From: Streptomyces lasiicapitis
GTDB lineage: Bacteria; Actinomycetota; Actinomycetes; Streptomycetales; Streptomycetaceae
DNA: 64,000 nucleotides
Direction of reading: 5' to 3'
NCBI RefSeq assembly: GCF_014646335.1
Contig: NZ_BMNG01000008.1
Span: forward strand, 326,833 to 390,832
Shown: positions 41,435 through 49,204 of the stretch, one piece after another
Layout: each line of letters starts with the position of its first letter
Numbering within the stretch: position 1 is the stretch's first letter
Position numbers and translations under genes: made by a program
The notes under the pieces: generated by a model
Databases searched by the model: none
Told to the model about the DNA's origin: nothing
What the model saw: only the letters and a program-made list of their open reading frames with translations

Positions 41435-43189
41435 CTAGTCCTTGTCGGGCGCCGGCTCGCACTTCGGCTGCGGCCCCGATGGGCCCCCGTAGTTGGACGC
41501 GATCCGCACATCCCCCGGCTTCTCCACCGTCAGGCGCGTGAAGTCGCCCTCCTTGTAGAGGCAGCCGCCCTCCGCCCACAGCCACGGCGAGTAGGCGACG
41601 CGGACGATGACCGAGCCGGGCTTCGGCATGCGGACGGTCAGGTGGGCGCCGTCGGCGGTGACCACGGAGCCGGGCTTGTCGACGAGGGGGACGGCGTCCT
41701 TGACGCGGTAGATGCGCCAGTTGTCGTCGTGCCAGACCTGGTCCAGGTAGCTGGGCTCGCTGGTCACCAGGTCGTGCTCGCGCTCGGCGGCGCCGTCGGG
41801 GCGGCCGTCGCCCTTGTAGAGCACGACGAAGCCGACCGCCCAGTGGTTCAGCCAGGCGCGGTACGAGGACGACGAGAAGATGCCCTCCTTGACCTCGGAG
41901 ACCGGCCGGCCCTCGTAGAACAGGCGGCCGCGCTCCACGTCGGCCTGCCGGTTCCAGCCGCGCGCCATGTTGATGTACGGCGACAGGACGGCGGCCTCGC
42001 GGTGGTCGCGGGCCGGGACCACCTCGACGCGGGTGCGCTCGGCGCCCAGGCGGTTGAGTGCCTTGACGACGCCGTCGGTCTCGACGGCCCAGGTGGGCAC
42101 CTTGGTGTACGCCACTATGTCGGAGGTCGTCTTGATGGACACCCAGATGAGGGAGAGGGCGACGGCGCAGATCAGCACCGTCCGATGCCAGAAGTGGCGC
42201 GGCTTGCCGCTCGGCCGCAGCAGCCGCAGGGCGGGGAACTTCCGGTTCAGGACGGCGGCGAGCAGTATCGGCGGGGCCGCGATCTCGGCGAAGCGCTCGA
42301 CATTCGTACCGATCGGGGTGGGGATCAGCCAGGTAAGCACCACGCCCACCGCGTACACCGCGGCGCCCACCTTCAGCAGCTTCCAGGAGCGCGGCGCCGC
42401 AAGGATCACGACCCCGCACAGCAGCACCGGCGGGAAGATCCTTATGAAGGCCATCGGCTGCTCGCCCTCGAAGGGGAACAGCCACGTCGTCAGGCCGACG
42501 ACGACGAACGGCGGCAGGACCAGGGCGAGCCCCTTGCCCCACTCGCGAAGGAGCAGATAGGCGCCGCCCACCACGACGAGGAAGAGACCGGCGACCGGGC
42601 TGCCCATGGTCGCAAGGGCCGCGCAGAGCGTGGCGGCCGCGACCCGGCGCCGGTTGGCGGTACCGGTGACCGCCAGGACCGCGCCGACGCCGAACGCGAC
42701 GCCCAGCATGAACGTCGCCCGGCCGCACACGACCTGGCACCACATCGAGAAGCCGACGATGATCGAGGGCCACAGCGGTTTGCGGATGCCGCTGCGCATG
42801 ATGATCGCGACGCCCATCCAGGTGGCGGCGATGCCGGAGGCCGCCGCCACGGTCCGCACGCCGAACGCGGCCATCAGATACGGGGAGATGACGCTGTAGT
42901 TGGCGGTGTGCAGGCCGCCGTACCAGAAGAGGCTGTACGCCGAGCCCGGGTAGCGCCGGGCGAAGCCCGCCCAGGCCTCCTGGGCGGCGAGGTCGCCGCC
43001 GCCCGTCGCGAACACCGTCCACCACAGCAGGTACAGCGGCAGCACACCGGCGGTGATCAGCAGCGGCATGCGGTAACGCACGTGCCACGGTTCGGGCATG
43101 CCACTGCCCCGGTCGGCTCGGCTGAGTGACGGGGTGGACAGTTCGGCAGAGGCCACGGTCGGCGGTCCGTTCGGCTGGCTGGGGGACAA
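41435..43189 (-). CDS. polytopic membrane protein with extracytoplasmic C-terminal domain, unknown function
   Basis: Up to 584 residues. About ten hydrophobic segments span residues 40-370, then a soluble C-terminal domain of some 200 residues rich in Trp and Tyr. Between helices 1 and 2 lies D-L-A-A-Q-E-A-W-A-G-F, an acidic first loop as in GT-C type membrane glycosyltransferases, but I cannot confirm that family. The start is uncertain: TTG 43189 touches the gaaggag box with no spacing; ATG 43099 (M-P-E-P-W-H-V) is the first normal internal start and still keeps every helix. It converges on the carboxypeptidase gene; a cell-envelope role is only a guess. Confidence 0.7.
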   Translation of the reverse strand: MSPSQPNGPPTVASAELSTPSLSRADRGSGMPEPWHVRYRMPLLITAGVLPLYLLWWTVFATGGGDLAAQEAWAGFARRYPGSAYSLFWYGGLHTANYSVISPYLMAAFGVRTVAAASGIAATWMGVAIIMRSGIRKPLWPSIIVGFSMWCQVVCGRATFMLGVAFGVGAVLAVTGTANRRRVAAATLCAALATMGSPVAGLFLVVVGGAYLLLREWGKGLALVLPPFVVVGLTTWLFPFEGEQPMAFIRIFPPVLLCGVVILAAPRSWKLLKVGAAVYAVGVVLTWLIPTPIGTNVERFAEIAAPPILLAAVLNRKFPALRLLRPSGKPRHFWHRTVLICAVALSLIWVSIKTTSDIVAYTKVPTWAVETDGVVKALNRLGAERTRVEVVPARDHREAAVLSPYINMARGWNRQADVERGRLFYEGRPVSEVKEGIFSSSSYRAWLNHWAVGFVVLYKGDGRPDGAAEREHDLVTSEPSYLDQVWHDDNWRIYRVKDAVPLVDKPGSVVTADGAHLTVRMPKPGSVIVRVAYSPWLWAEGGCLYKEGDFTRLTVEKPGDVRIASNYGGPSGPQPKCEPAPDKD

Positions 43190-43309
43190 CTCCTTCGGAG
43201 TAGACGCTAACCGCTGCGGAATGGTTGGCAGACAGCGACCCCAAGGGCAAGGCCATGACCAGTATGCGGCTGAATGGCCGTATTCGCAGCCTGGGCACGT
43301 CAGCCCGCG

Positions 43310-44689
43310 TCACCCGTCCGTGGGAGGTGCGCACAGGGCCTCGGGTGGGAGGCTGTTGTGGCCCGTGGTGCCGCGCCCTTGGAGACCGGTCTCGGCGCGC
43401 ACGGTGTCGAGCTGGCCGAGGAGCGTGTCGAGGCGGTCGCCCGAGGGGTCGCGGAAGTAGCGGAGCACCGCGCGGTGGAAGGCGTCGCGCAGCGCGGGCG
43501 GCATCGCGTCCGAGGCGTCGAAGCAGAGTGTCTCGGCCTTGCCGGTGAGCAGTGCGGCGGCCTTGCCCCCGCCGGGGTCGGTGGGCTGCGGATCGCCCGC
43601 GCCCGGGAAGAAGGGCCGCAGCTCGGGCTCCGCCTCCTCGTGCCAGAGCCGCCGCGCCTCGCCGCCCGACAGGCGCTCGACCAGTTCGCGCGCGGCCGGG
43701 CTGCCGCTGAACACGGCCGCCATGTCGCCCGCGACCTCGTACGCGCCGTCATGGGCGGCGGGACCGGGCAGGAACCGCGCGGAAGGATCGACCCGCACGC
43801 CCCCGCCGGACCCCTTCCCTCCACCCTCTTCACCCTTCGCATTCGCATACAAGTAGCGAATGAAGGCGCTCTGGTGTTCATGGGTGCAATCGAGTTCCGG
43901 CGAGTTGAGGAGCCCCCTCGGGGCCGGGCGGGCCGCCTTCGGGTCGGAGGTGCCTTCGTACGACGTGGTGAGCGAGAGGTCGACCGACTTCTTCGAGCGC
44001 TCGCCGAGCAGCTGCGCCCACGCCGTCCAGGCTCCGCGCACCTCGGGACTCCGCCAGCTCAGCCGCCCCGTCGCCCACCGCGCGTACGCCTCCGGACCCG
44101 ACCGGTGCAGCAGCAGATCTTCGATCCAGTCCGTCCCGGGCCAGCCCGAGGTGGCCTGCGAGGCCATCCCCACACACCACCGGGGCCGGGCACGGTCACG
44201 CTCGCCGCCCTCCTTGCTCCACACCAGGCTCTTCAGGTCGACCTTCAGGGGCACCCAGTAGGTGCGGCTGCTGCCGTTCACGTCGACGCGGGGTGCCCAG
44301 GGCGGGTGGCCGGGGGTGTCCAGCGGTTCGAGCCGGTTGTCGCGGGCGTACTCGGTCAGTTCTCCCAGGCTGTTGAGGACGGCGACGTCCGGCGGGTCGC
44401 CGGCTTCGAGCTGCGCGACCAGGGTCTCGCGGAGCGAGCGGGTGCCTTTGTACGTGTACGTCACGCCAGTGGGGCCTCCCCTGCTCGAACGAAGTTGAGA
44501 GCTTGGGGAAGCGTCTTCGAGCCGCTTCAGCATCGCCTCGAACGCGGTGCCCTCCGCGCCGGTCCACGGGCCGAGGACGACCAGGGTCTCGCGGCTCCGG
44601 TCGGCGCAGCCGCCGCCGGCGAGGGCGGCGAGGAGGAGCAGGCAGCAGGCGAGGGCGGTGCGCCGCCGCCGGGGTCGCTGTCGGGTCAT
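43310..44689 (-). CDS. glnH: GlnH-like solute-binding lipoprotein
   Basis: 459 residues. The N-terminus R-R-R-R-T-A-L followed by a hydrophobic core and L-A-G-G-G-C28 is a lipoprotein signal. The mature part is a type-2-like extracellular solute-binding protein (T-L-V-V-L-G-P-W-T-G-A-E at its first strand, Y-W-V-P-L-K-V-D-L-K-S-L near residue 145). No permease or ATPase genes lie near, so it is more likely a receptor than a transporter part. Its start overlaps the stop of the four-helix membrane protein, which overlaps the PknG-like kinase. In mycobacteria GlnH binds Asp/Asn/Glu/Gln and signals through GlnX to PknG. The symbol is given by that gene-order analogy. Confidence 0.72.
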   Translation of the reverse strand: MTRQRPRRRRTALACCLLLLAALAGGGCADRSRETLVVLGPWTGAEGTAFEAMLKRLEDASPSSQLRSSRGGPTGVTYTYKGTRSLRETLVAQLEAGDPPDVAVLNSLGELTEYARDNRLEPLDTPGHPPWAPRVDVNGSSRTYWVPLKVDLKSLVWSKEGGERDRARPRWCVGMASQATSGWPGTDWIEDLLLHRSGPEAYARWATGRLSWRSPEVRGAWTAWAQLLGERSKKSVDLSLTTSYEGTSDPKAARPAPRGLLNSPELDCTHEHQSAFIRYLYANAKGEEGGGKGSGGGVRVDPSARFLPGPAAHDGAYEVAGDMAAVFSGSPAARELVERLSGGEARRLWHEEAEPELRPFFPGAGDPQPTDPGGGKAAALLTGKAETLCFDASDAMPPALRDAFHRAVLRYFRDPSGDRLDTLLGQLDTVRAETGLQGRGTTGHNSLPPEALCAPPTDG

Positions 44690-45825
44690 GGGGCGGCTCC
44701 CGGGCGGGTGAGGCGGACGTACTCGCGCCGGTAGGAGTGCAGGGTCGCGCCGGTGAGCGCGGCGCTCAGGAGGCCCGCGGGGACCACCCAGGCGGCGGCG
44801 CCGTCGAGGAAGGCGAGGCGGCCCTCGGCCAGTTCGCCGTCGACGGAGTCCTCCAGGGCGGCGATCACGTACCGGTCCGGCGTGCCGAACGGATCGGCCT
44901 CCGCGGCGCTCTCGATCCCCGGGGACGTCTCGCCGGACAGCGCGCGGGCCGTCGACTCGGCGTCGCGCTGCGCGCTCTGTACGAGTACGGCGTCGACGGC
45001 GAGGAGCGGCAGCGCGAGCAGTGGCAGGGCGGCGGCGAGCAGCGGGAGGCTGACGTACAGCCGGAAACGGTGGTGCAGGAAGAGCTGGGTGCGCCAGAGG
45101 CCGCGTACGAGCAGCAGGAAGGCGACCCCGGAGACGCCGAACGCGACGAGCACGCCCGCTCCCGGCTCCGCGCGGTCGGAAAGGCGCTCCTGGAGGGCGC
45201 GTTCGAGGGCGGTGACGCGGTCGACGACCGCGGTGGCGGTGGAGCCGGTGGCGGGGCGGCAGGCGAGGTGGCCGTCCGGCCGGTTCGCGCTTGCCGGTTC
45301 CCGCGCGGAGCACAGGATGCTGCGGGCGTACGCCAGGGCGGCCTCGCGCAGGGCGCGGTCGGCGGCGTTGGCCTGGGCCCAGGCGGTCCAGGTGCCGTAG
45401 TCGGCGAGGAGGCCCGCGACGACGTCGAGGTCCTGCCGCTCGGGCGCGGACAGGGCGCCGCTGCGGGCCACCTGGTTCAGGCGCTGGGTGGCCCGGGTGG
45501 TGCGGGTGCGGTAGCGCTCGCTGAGCCCGCTGAGTTCTACGGCGCGGCCCGCGCGGAGGCTGTCGCCCGCTTCGCGGTCGGCGATCTGGAGGGACACGCG
45601 GGCGTCGGCGAGGTCCACGAGGGCGGGGGCGGCCTGGGTGCGGAGGTACTCGGCGTCGTCCCGGAGGGTGGCGTGGGCCCAGGCGAAGGGGGCGAAGGTG
45701 AGGGCGGTGAGGAGGGGAAGCGCGAGGAGCCGGTCGCGGAGGTAGGCGTGGTTGCGGGTGCGCTTGGACTCGGTGGCCCACAGCCACTGCCACGCCCGGC
45801 GCAGCGTCGGCCTCCCTCCGCTCAC
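44686..45825 (-). CDS. glnX: GlnX-like four-helix membrane sensor
   Basis: 379 residues from GTG 45825, with ggagg 4 bases upstream. Membrane helices are seen at about 33-53, 223-244, 257-282 and 343-363. The 170-residue region between the first two is outside the cell and predicted to be a helical bundle, as in bacterial receptor sensors. Short cytoplasmic ends carry no kinase or HAMP-like motif. The same four-helix layout and gene company are known for mycobacterial GlnX, which relays binding of amino acids by GlnH to the kinase PknG. Overlaps of four bases on both sides tie it to kinase and lipoprotein. Confidence 0.72.
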   Translation of the reverse strand: MSGGRPTLRRAWQWLWATESKRTRNHAYLRDRLLALPLLTALTFAPFAWAHATLRDDAEYLRTQAAPALVDLADARVSLQIADREAGDSLRAGRAVELSGLSERYRTRTTRATQRLNQVARSGALSAPERQDLDVVAGLLADYGTWTAWAQANAADRALREAALAYARSILCSAREPASANRPDGHLACRPATGSTATAVVDRVTALERALQERLSDRAEPGAGVLVAFGVSGVAFLLLVRGLWRTQLFLHHRFRLYVSLPLLAAALPLLALPLLAVDAVLVQSAQRDAESTARALSGETSPGIESAAEADPFGTPDRYVIAALEDSVDGELAEGRLAFLDGAAAWVVPAGLLSAALTGATLHSYRREYVRLTRPGAAP

Positions 45826-48218
45826 CGCTCCTCCCCCCTCTGATGTCTCAACCCGAACGGGCGCGTCGCGTAAGCGCGGTCCAGGAGGAGTTCGGCGAGG
45901 TGGGTGTCGGCTGCGGTGGGGTCGCGGGTGGCTTGTTGGGCGAGGCCCAGGCAGAAGCGGGAGAGGCCTACGCGTAACTGGCGTTCGGTGAGGGGGAAGC
46001 GGAGGCGTACGTCCGCGCCGTGGGCGACCTCGCGGAGGCGGGCGGCGGACACCGCGCCCGAGGCGAGCAGGGCCCGCGCCGCCTCCCACACCTCGGCCCG
46101 CATCCGCAGCCGCGCCTGCTCGTCGGTGAGCCCGTGCGCGTAGAAGAGCCGCCCGAGCCGCCGGACCACCTCCGTGAGGTCGTCCGCGCCGCGCGCGTGG
46201 TCCACGCACACCCGCACCGCGGCGACCCGCGCGGCGGTGCGGTGCCGGGAGTGCTGGGCCACCGCGTCAAGGGCCTCGACGGCGTACCCGAGGGCCCGCG
46301 GCCCGCCGAGGGTGAGCCGGGCCCGCGCCGCCCCGAACGCCGCGCCGCCGAGCGAGGGGTTGCGCACCCGCACCGCCTCGTAGAACGTGAGCGCCTCCCG
46401 CCACCGCCCGAGCCGCTCGGCGCAGTGGCCGAGGGCCAGCTTGGGCGCGTACTCGCCGGGGATGGCGGCGTACACCCGGTCGAAGTGGACGCGGGCGCGC
46501 CGCACATCGGCGGCGGCGAGCGCGAGCAGGCCGCGGTGCCAGGCGAGCCGCCAGTCGTACGGGGCGGCCCCGGGCCCGATGGCCTCCTCGGCGCGGACCA
46601 GCGCGACGGCGGCGGCGTCGAGGCGCGGCGGCACCTGCGCGCCGGGCCGCAGCGCGGTGCGCAGCGTCAGGCGGCAGCGCAGCAGATGCACCTCGGGCGA
46701 GGCGCGCCACTCCGCGGTGTGCTGGAGCAGCGCGGCCGGGTCGTCGTCCCCGAGCCGGCTCAGCTCGATGTGGTGGGCGTCGTCGGGATCGGGCCGGGGG
46801 ACGGGCAACTGCTGGGCTGCGTCGGCGGGTTCGGGAGCGGTGTACGGGACCGCGCCGTCCCGGCCCGCCGCACCATCCGCCGTGTGTGCCGTGTGTGCGG
46901 TGTGTTCTGGGGCCCCCAACGCCCACCGCGACAACGGCGGCGGCGTCCCGAGCCCCCCGTCCAACGCGTACGCGGACTGGAGGAACAGCGGGGACGGCTC
47001 GAAGGTCTCCGTGCGCAGGCGGAGGGAGCGCAACTCACGGAAGACGCCGCGTAGTTGTTCGTCCATTTCGCGGGCCGTGGCGAAGCGGTCGGAGCGGTCG
47101 GGGCGGGTGGCCCGGCGGAGGGTGCGGGCGAGGGAGAAGAGGCCGAGGCCGAGTGCTTCGGGGGGCTGCGGGACCGTCATGCGGCGGGTCGCGCGGGACA
47201 GGGGGGACTCGGCGCTGGGCGCGTCCAGGCAGGTCAGCAGGGAGAGGTCGGCGAACTGGTCGAGGTCGTCGAGGCCGCACAGGTGGCGCAGCGTCTCGCC
47301 GAGGCTGAACAGGTCGTCGGCGCCGGTGGACTCGCCGCGCGGACCGACCGTCGGCGCGCGGTAGTCCGCGGAGGTGAGGCCGGGCGCGCCCGCCCGCCGC
47401 ACGCTGCCCACGTCGATGAACTTCGTCGTGGACCCGTCGTGCATGACGTTGGACGGCTTCAAGTCGCCGTACACCTTGCCGCGTTCGGGCGCGTGCAGAT
47501 AGCCGAGCCCGGCCAGGAACCGCACCCCGTACGCGAGCACGAACTCGTAGAAGCGGGAGTCGCCGAACTCCTCCGGGTGCAGTTCGGCGCGGGCGCGCAC
47601 CTCTTCGAGGGTGGGCCCGTCGACGTACTGCAGGACGAGGAAGTCACCGACGTCCGGATGGTGCCCGTAGTTGAAGACCCGGATGATGTCGTCGTGGTTG
47701 AGCTCGACGAGCTCCTGGCGCTCGCGCGCGAGGGGGTGTTCGGGGGAGAGGGAGTGTTCGGGGGAGCCGGGCGCGGGGTGCGGGGCGCCGTCCTCACGGC
47801 CGCCGTTCGCCGCGTGCTGCGGCGCGTTCTCCGGGCGCAGGATCTTGATCGCGACCTCCCGGCCCCCGACCTTCGTGTCGAGCGCGAGATACACCTCGCC
47901 CATCCCGCCGTACCCGAGCGGCCGCACCACCCGGTACTGCCGGGCGAGCAGCCGGTCCGGCGGCAGCGGCAGGCCGGCGAGCGCGTCCGGGTCGTCGCCG
48001 CGCGACACCGCCCGGTCCAGGAGCGTGATCTCGGGCAGGACGGTCGGGTCGGGGCTCTCCGGCGGCAGCTCGACGCGGGCGGCGCGCTGGGGCGGTCCCG
48101 CGACGAAGAGCGGCGGCAGGGAGGACTCGGAGGCGGCCCCCTCCGCGCGCGGGTCGGCCTCCCAACTCGGGTCCTGCCCAGCCGAGTTGGAGCTTCTTCC
48201 GCCCCCGTCCCCCTCCAT
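45822..48218 (-). CDS. pknG: PknG-like serine/threonine protein kinase with TPR domain; TTA codon
   Basis: 798 residues. Kinase domain at about 95-375: Gly loop G-Y-G-G-M-G-E-V (102-109), Lys125 in A-I-K-I, catalytic loop V-Y-G-D252-L-K-P-S-N, and metal Asp269 in F-I-D-V-G-S in place of D-F-G; the last two variants are PknG hallmarks. From about 510 a TPR-type helical region follows. The N-terminal rubredoxin C-x-x-C pairs of mycobacterial PknG are missing. PknG phosphorylates an FHA protein (GarA/OdhI) that controls 2-oxoglutarate use. Codon 748 is TTA (45975-45977), so full translation may need bldA tRNA. First gene of the kinase-sensor-lipoprotein operon. Confidence 0.85.
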   Translation of the reverse strand: MEGDGGGRSSNSAGQDPSWEADPRAEGAASESSLPPLFVAGPPQRAARVELPPESPDPTVLPEITLLDRAVSRGDDPDALAGLPLPPDRLLARQYRVVRPLGYGGMGEVYLALDTKVGGREVAIKILRPENAPQHAANGGREDGAPHPAPGSPEHSLSPEHPLARERQELVELNHDDIIRVFNYGHHPDVGDFLVLQYVDGPTLEEVRARAELHPEEFGDSRFYEFVLAYGVRFLAGLGYLHAPERGKVYGDLKPSNVMHDGSTTKFIDVGSVRRAGAPGLTSADYRAPTVGPRGESTGADDLFSLGETLRHLCGLDDLDQFADLSLLTCLDAPSAESPLSRATRRMTVPQPPEALGLGLFSLARTLRRATRPDRSDRFATAREMDEQLRGVFRELRSLRLRTETFEPSPLFLQSAYALDGGLGTPPPLSRWALGAPEHTAHTAHTADGAAGRDGAVPYTAPEPADAAQQLPVPRPDPDDAHHIELSRLGDDDPAALLQHTAEWRASPEVHLLRCRLTLRTALRPGAQVPPRLDAAAVALVRAEEAIGPGAAPYDWRLAWHRGLLALAAADVRRARVHFDRVYAAIPGEYAPKLALGHCAERLGRWREALTFYEAVRVRNPSLGGAAFGAARARLTLGGPRALGYAVEALDAVAQHSRHRTAARVAAVRVCVDHARGADDLTEVVRRLGRLFYAHGLTDEQARLRMRAEVWEAARALLASGAVSAARLREVAHGADVRLRFPLTERQLRVGLSRFCLGLAQQATRDPTAADTHLAELLLDRAYATRPFGLRHQRGEER

Positions 48219-48294
48219 GTCTCCTCAGAATAGGTGGGGGAGGGGGCGTTGACGCCTGGGCGGCGCGAAGAGAACCCAGGGATTTGATGAAGCG

Positions 48295-49179
48295 TCAGCC
48301 CACCGGGTATGCCACGTCGCAGACCTGGTCCCCGGGCCCCGCCGCGTCCCACTCCGCGAAGTACACCTCGCGGCAGGGCCCCGTGGAGGTGAGCCCCTCG
48401 CGCTCCAGCCACGCCTCCACGGCGTCGTACGCGCCGATGATCTGCGGGTAGACGACCTGCGCCTTGGTGATGCGGGTGTACGCGAGCCGGTGGGCCGGTT
48501 CCACCCGTGCCCGCACGTCCCACTTGCGCCCCTGCTCCGCGGCCCAGGCGCGCGCGGCCGCCGGGTCCGCGACGGGCACGCACACCTCGGCGGGCCCGTC
48601 GCTGTCCTCGGTGACCTCGGCGTGGTAGATCACGAACGGCGCGGCCGCGACCCCGCCGCAGGACTCCATGGCGGCCCGCTCCAGGCGGGCGAGCGAGGCG
48701 TCGATCCAGGCGGGCAGCTCGTCGGTGAACACGTGCCTGCGCTCGACGAGGACGAACGCCTCGGGGACGTCGGTGGTGCGGATCTCGAACGTGCCGTACA
48801 AAGTGGGGCTCCTTCCGGACATGCGGCCCCGGAGGTAGTCCACGAGGGTGCGCTGGGCGGCGAACCGCTCCTCGACCCGGGCCCAGTGCTCCCCGACGGC
48901 GCGCGCCGCGCCCTCGCCGTCGAGCCCGACGACCGCCGCGATGTCCGCGAGCGGCATGTCGAGCCGGCGAAGCAGCACGACGGTGCGGGCCCGCTCGACC
49001 TGTTCGGGCCGGTAGTAGCGGTAGCCGGTCGCGTCGTCCACGTACGCCGGGGGCAGCAGGCCCTGCCGGTCGTACAGGCGCAGCGCCTTCGCGGAGAGCC
49101 TGGTGCGGGCGGCGAAGGCGCCGATGCTGAGGAGTTCTGGGTCCTTGCGAGGTTCTGGGTCTCTGCCGGGTGCGTCCAC
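48295..49179 (-). CDS. MerR-family regulator with effector-binding (GyrI-like) domain
   Basis: 294 residues from GTG 49179, which has GGAGG at 8 bases; longer starts up to 49272 have no such box. Seen: MerR helix-turn-helix S-I-G-A-F-A-A-R-T-R-L-S-A-K-A-L-R-L-Y and the wing G-Y-R-Y-Y at residues about 18-65, a dimerisation coiled coil to about 115, and a C-terminal GyrI/SOUL-like ligand domain with E-R-R-H-V-F and E-V-Y-F-A-E-W at the end. BmrR-like: it would activate a promoter upon binding a hydrophobic drug or metabolite. It lies between the PBP and the kinase operon, all on the same strand. Confidence 0.83.
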   Translation of the reverse strand: MDAPGRDPEPRKDPELLSIGAFAARTRLSAKALRLYDRQGLLPPAYVDDATGYRYYRPEQVERARTVVLLRRLDMPLADIAAVVGLDGEGAARAVGEHWARVEERFAAQRTLVDYLRGRMSGRSPTLYGTFEIRTTDVPEAFVLVERRHVFTDELPAWIDASLARLERAAMESCGGVAAAPFVIYHAEVTEDSDGPAEVCVPVADPAAARAWAAEQGRKWDVRARVEPAHRLAYTRITKAQVVYPQIIGAYDAVEAWLEREGLTSTGPCREVYFAEWDAAGPGDQVCDVAYPVG

Positions 49180-49204
49180 GGGGTCATCCTCCGGGACCGG
49201 AGTG

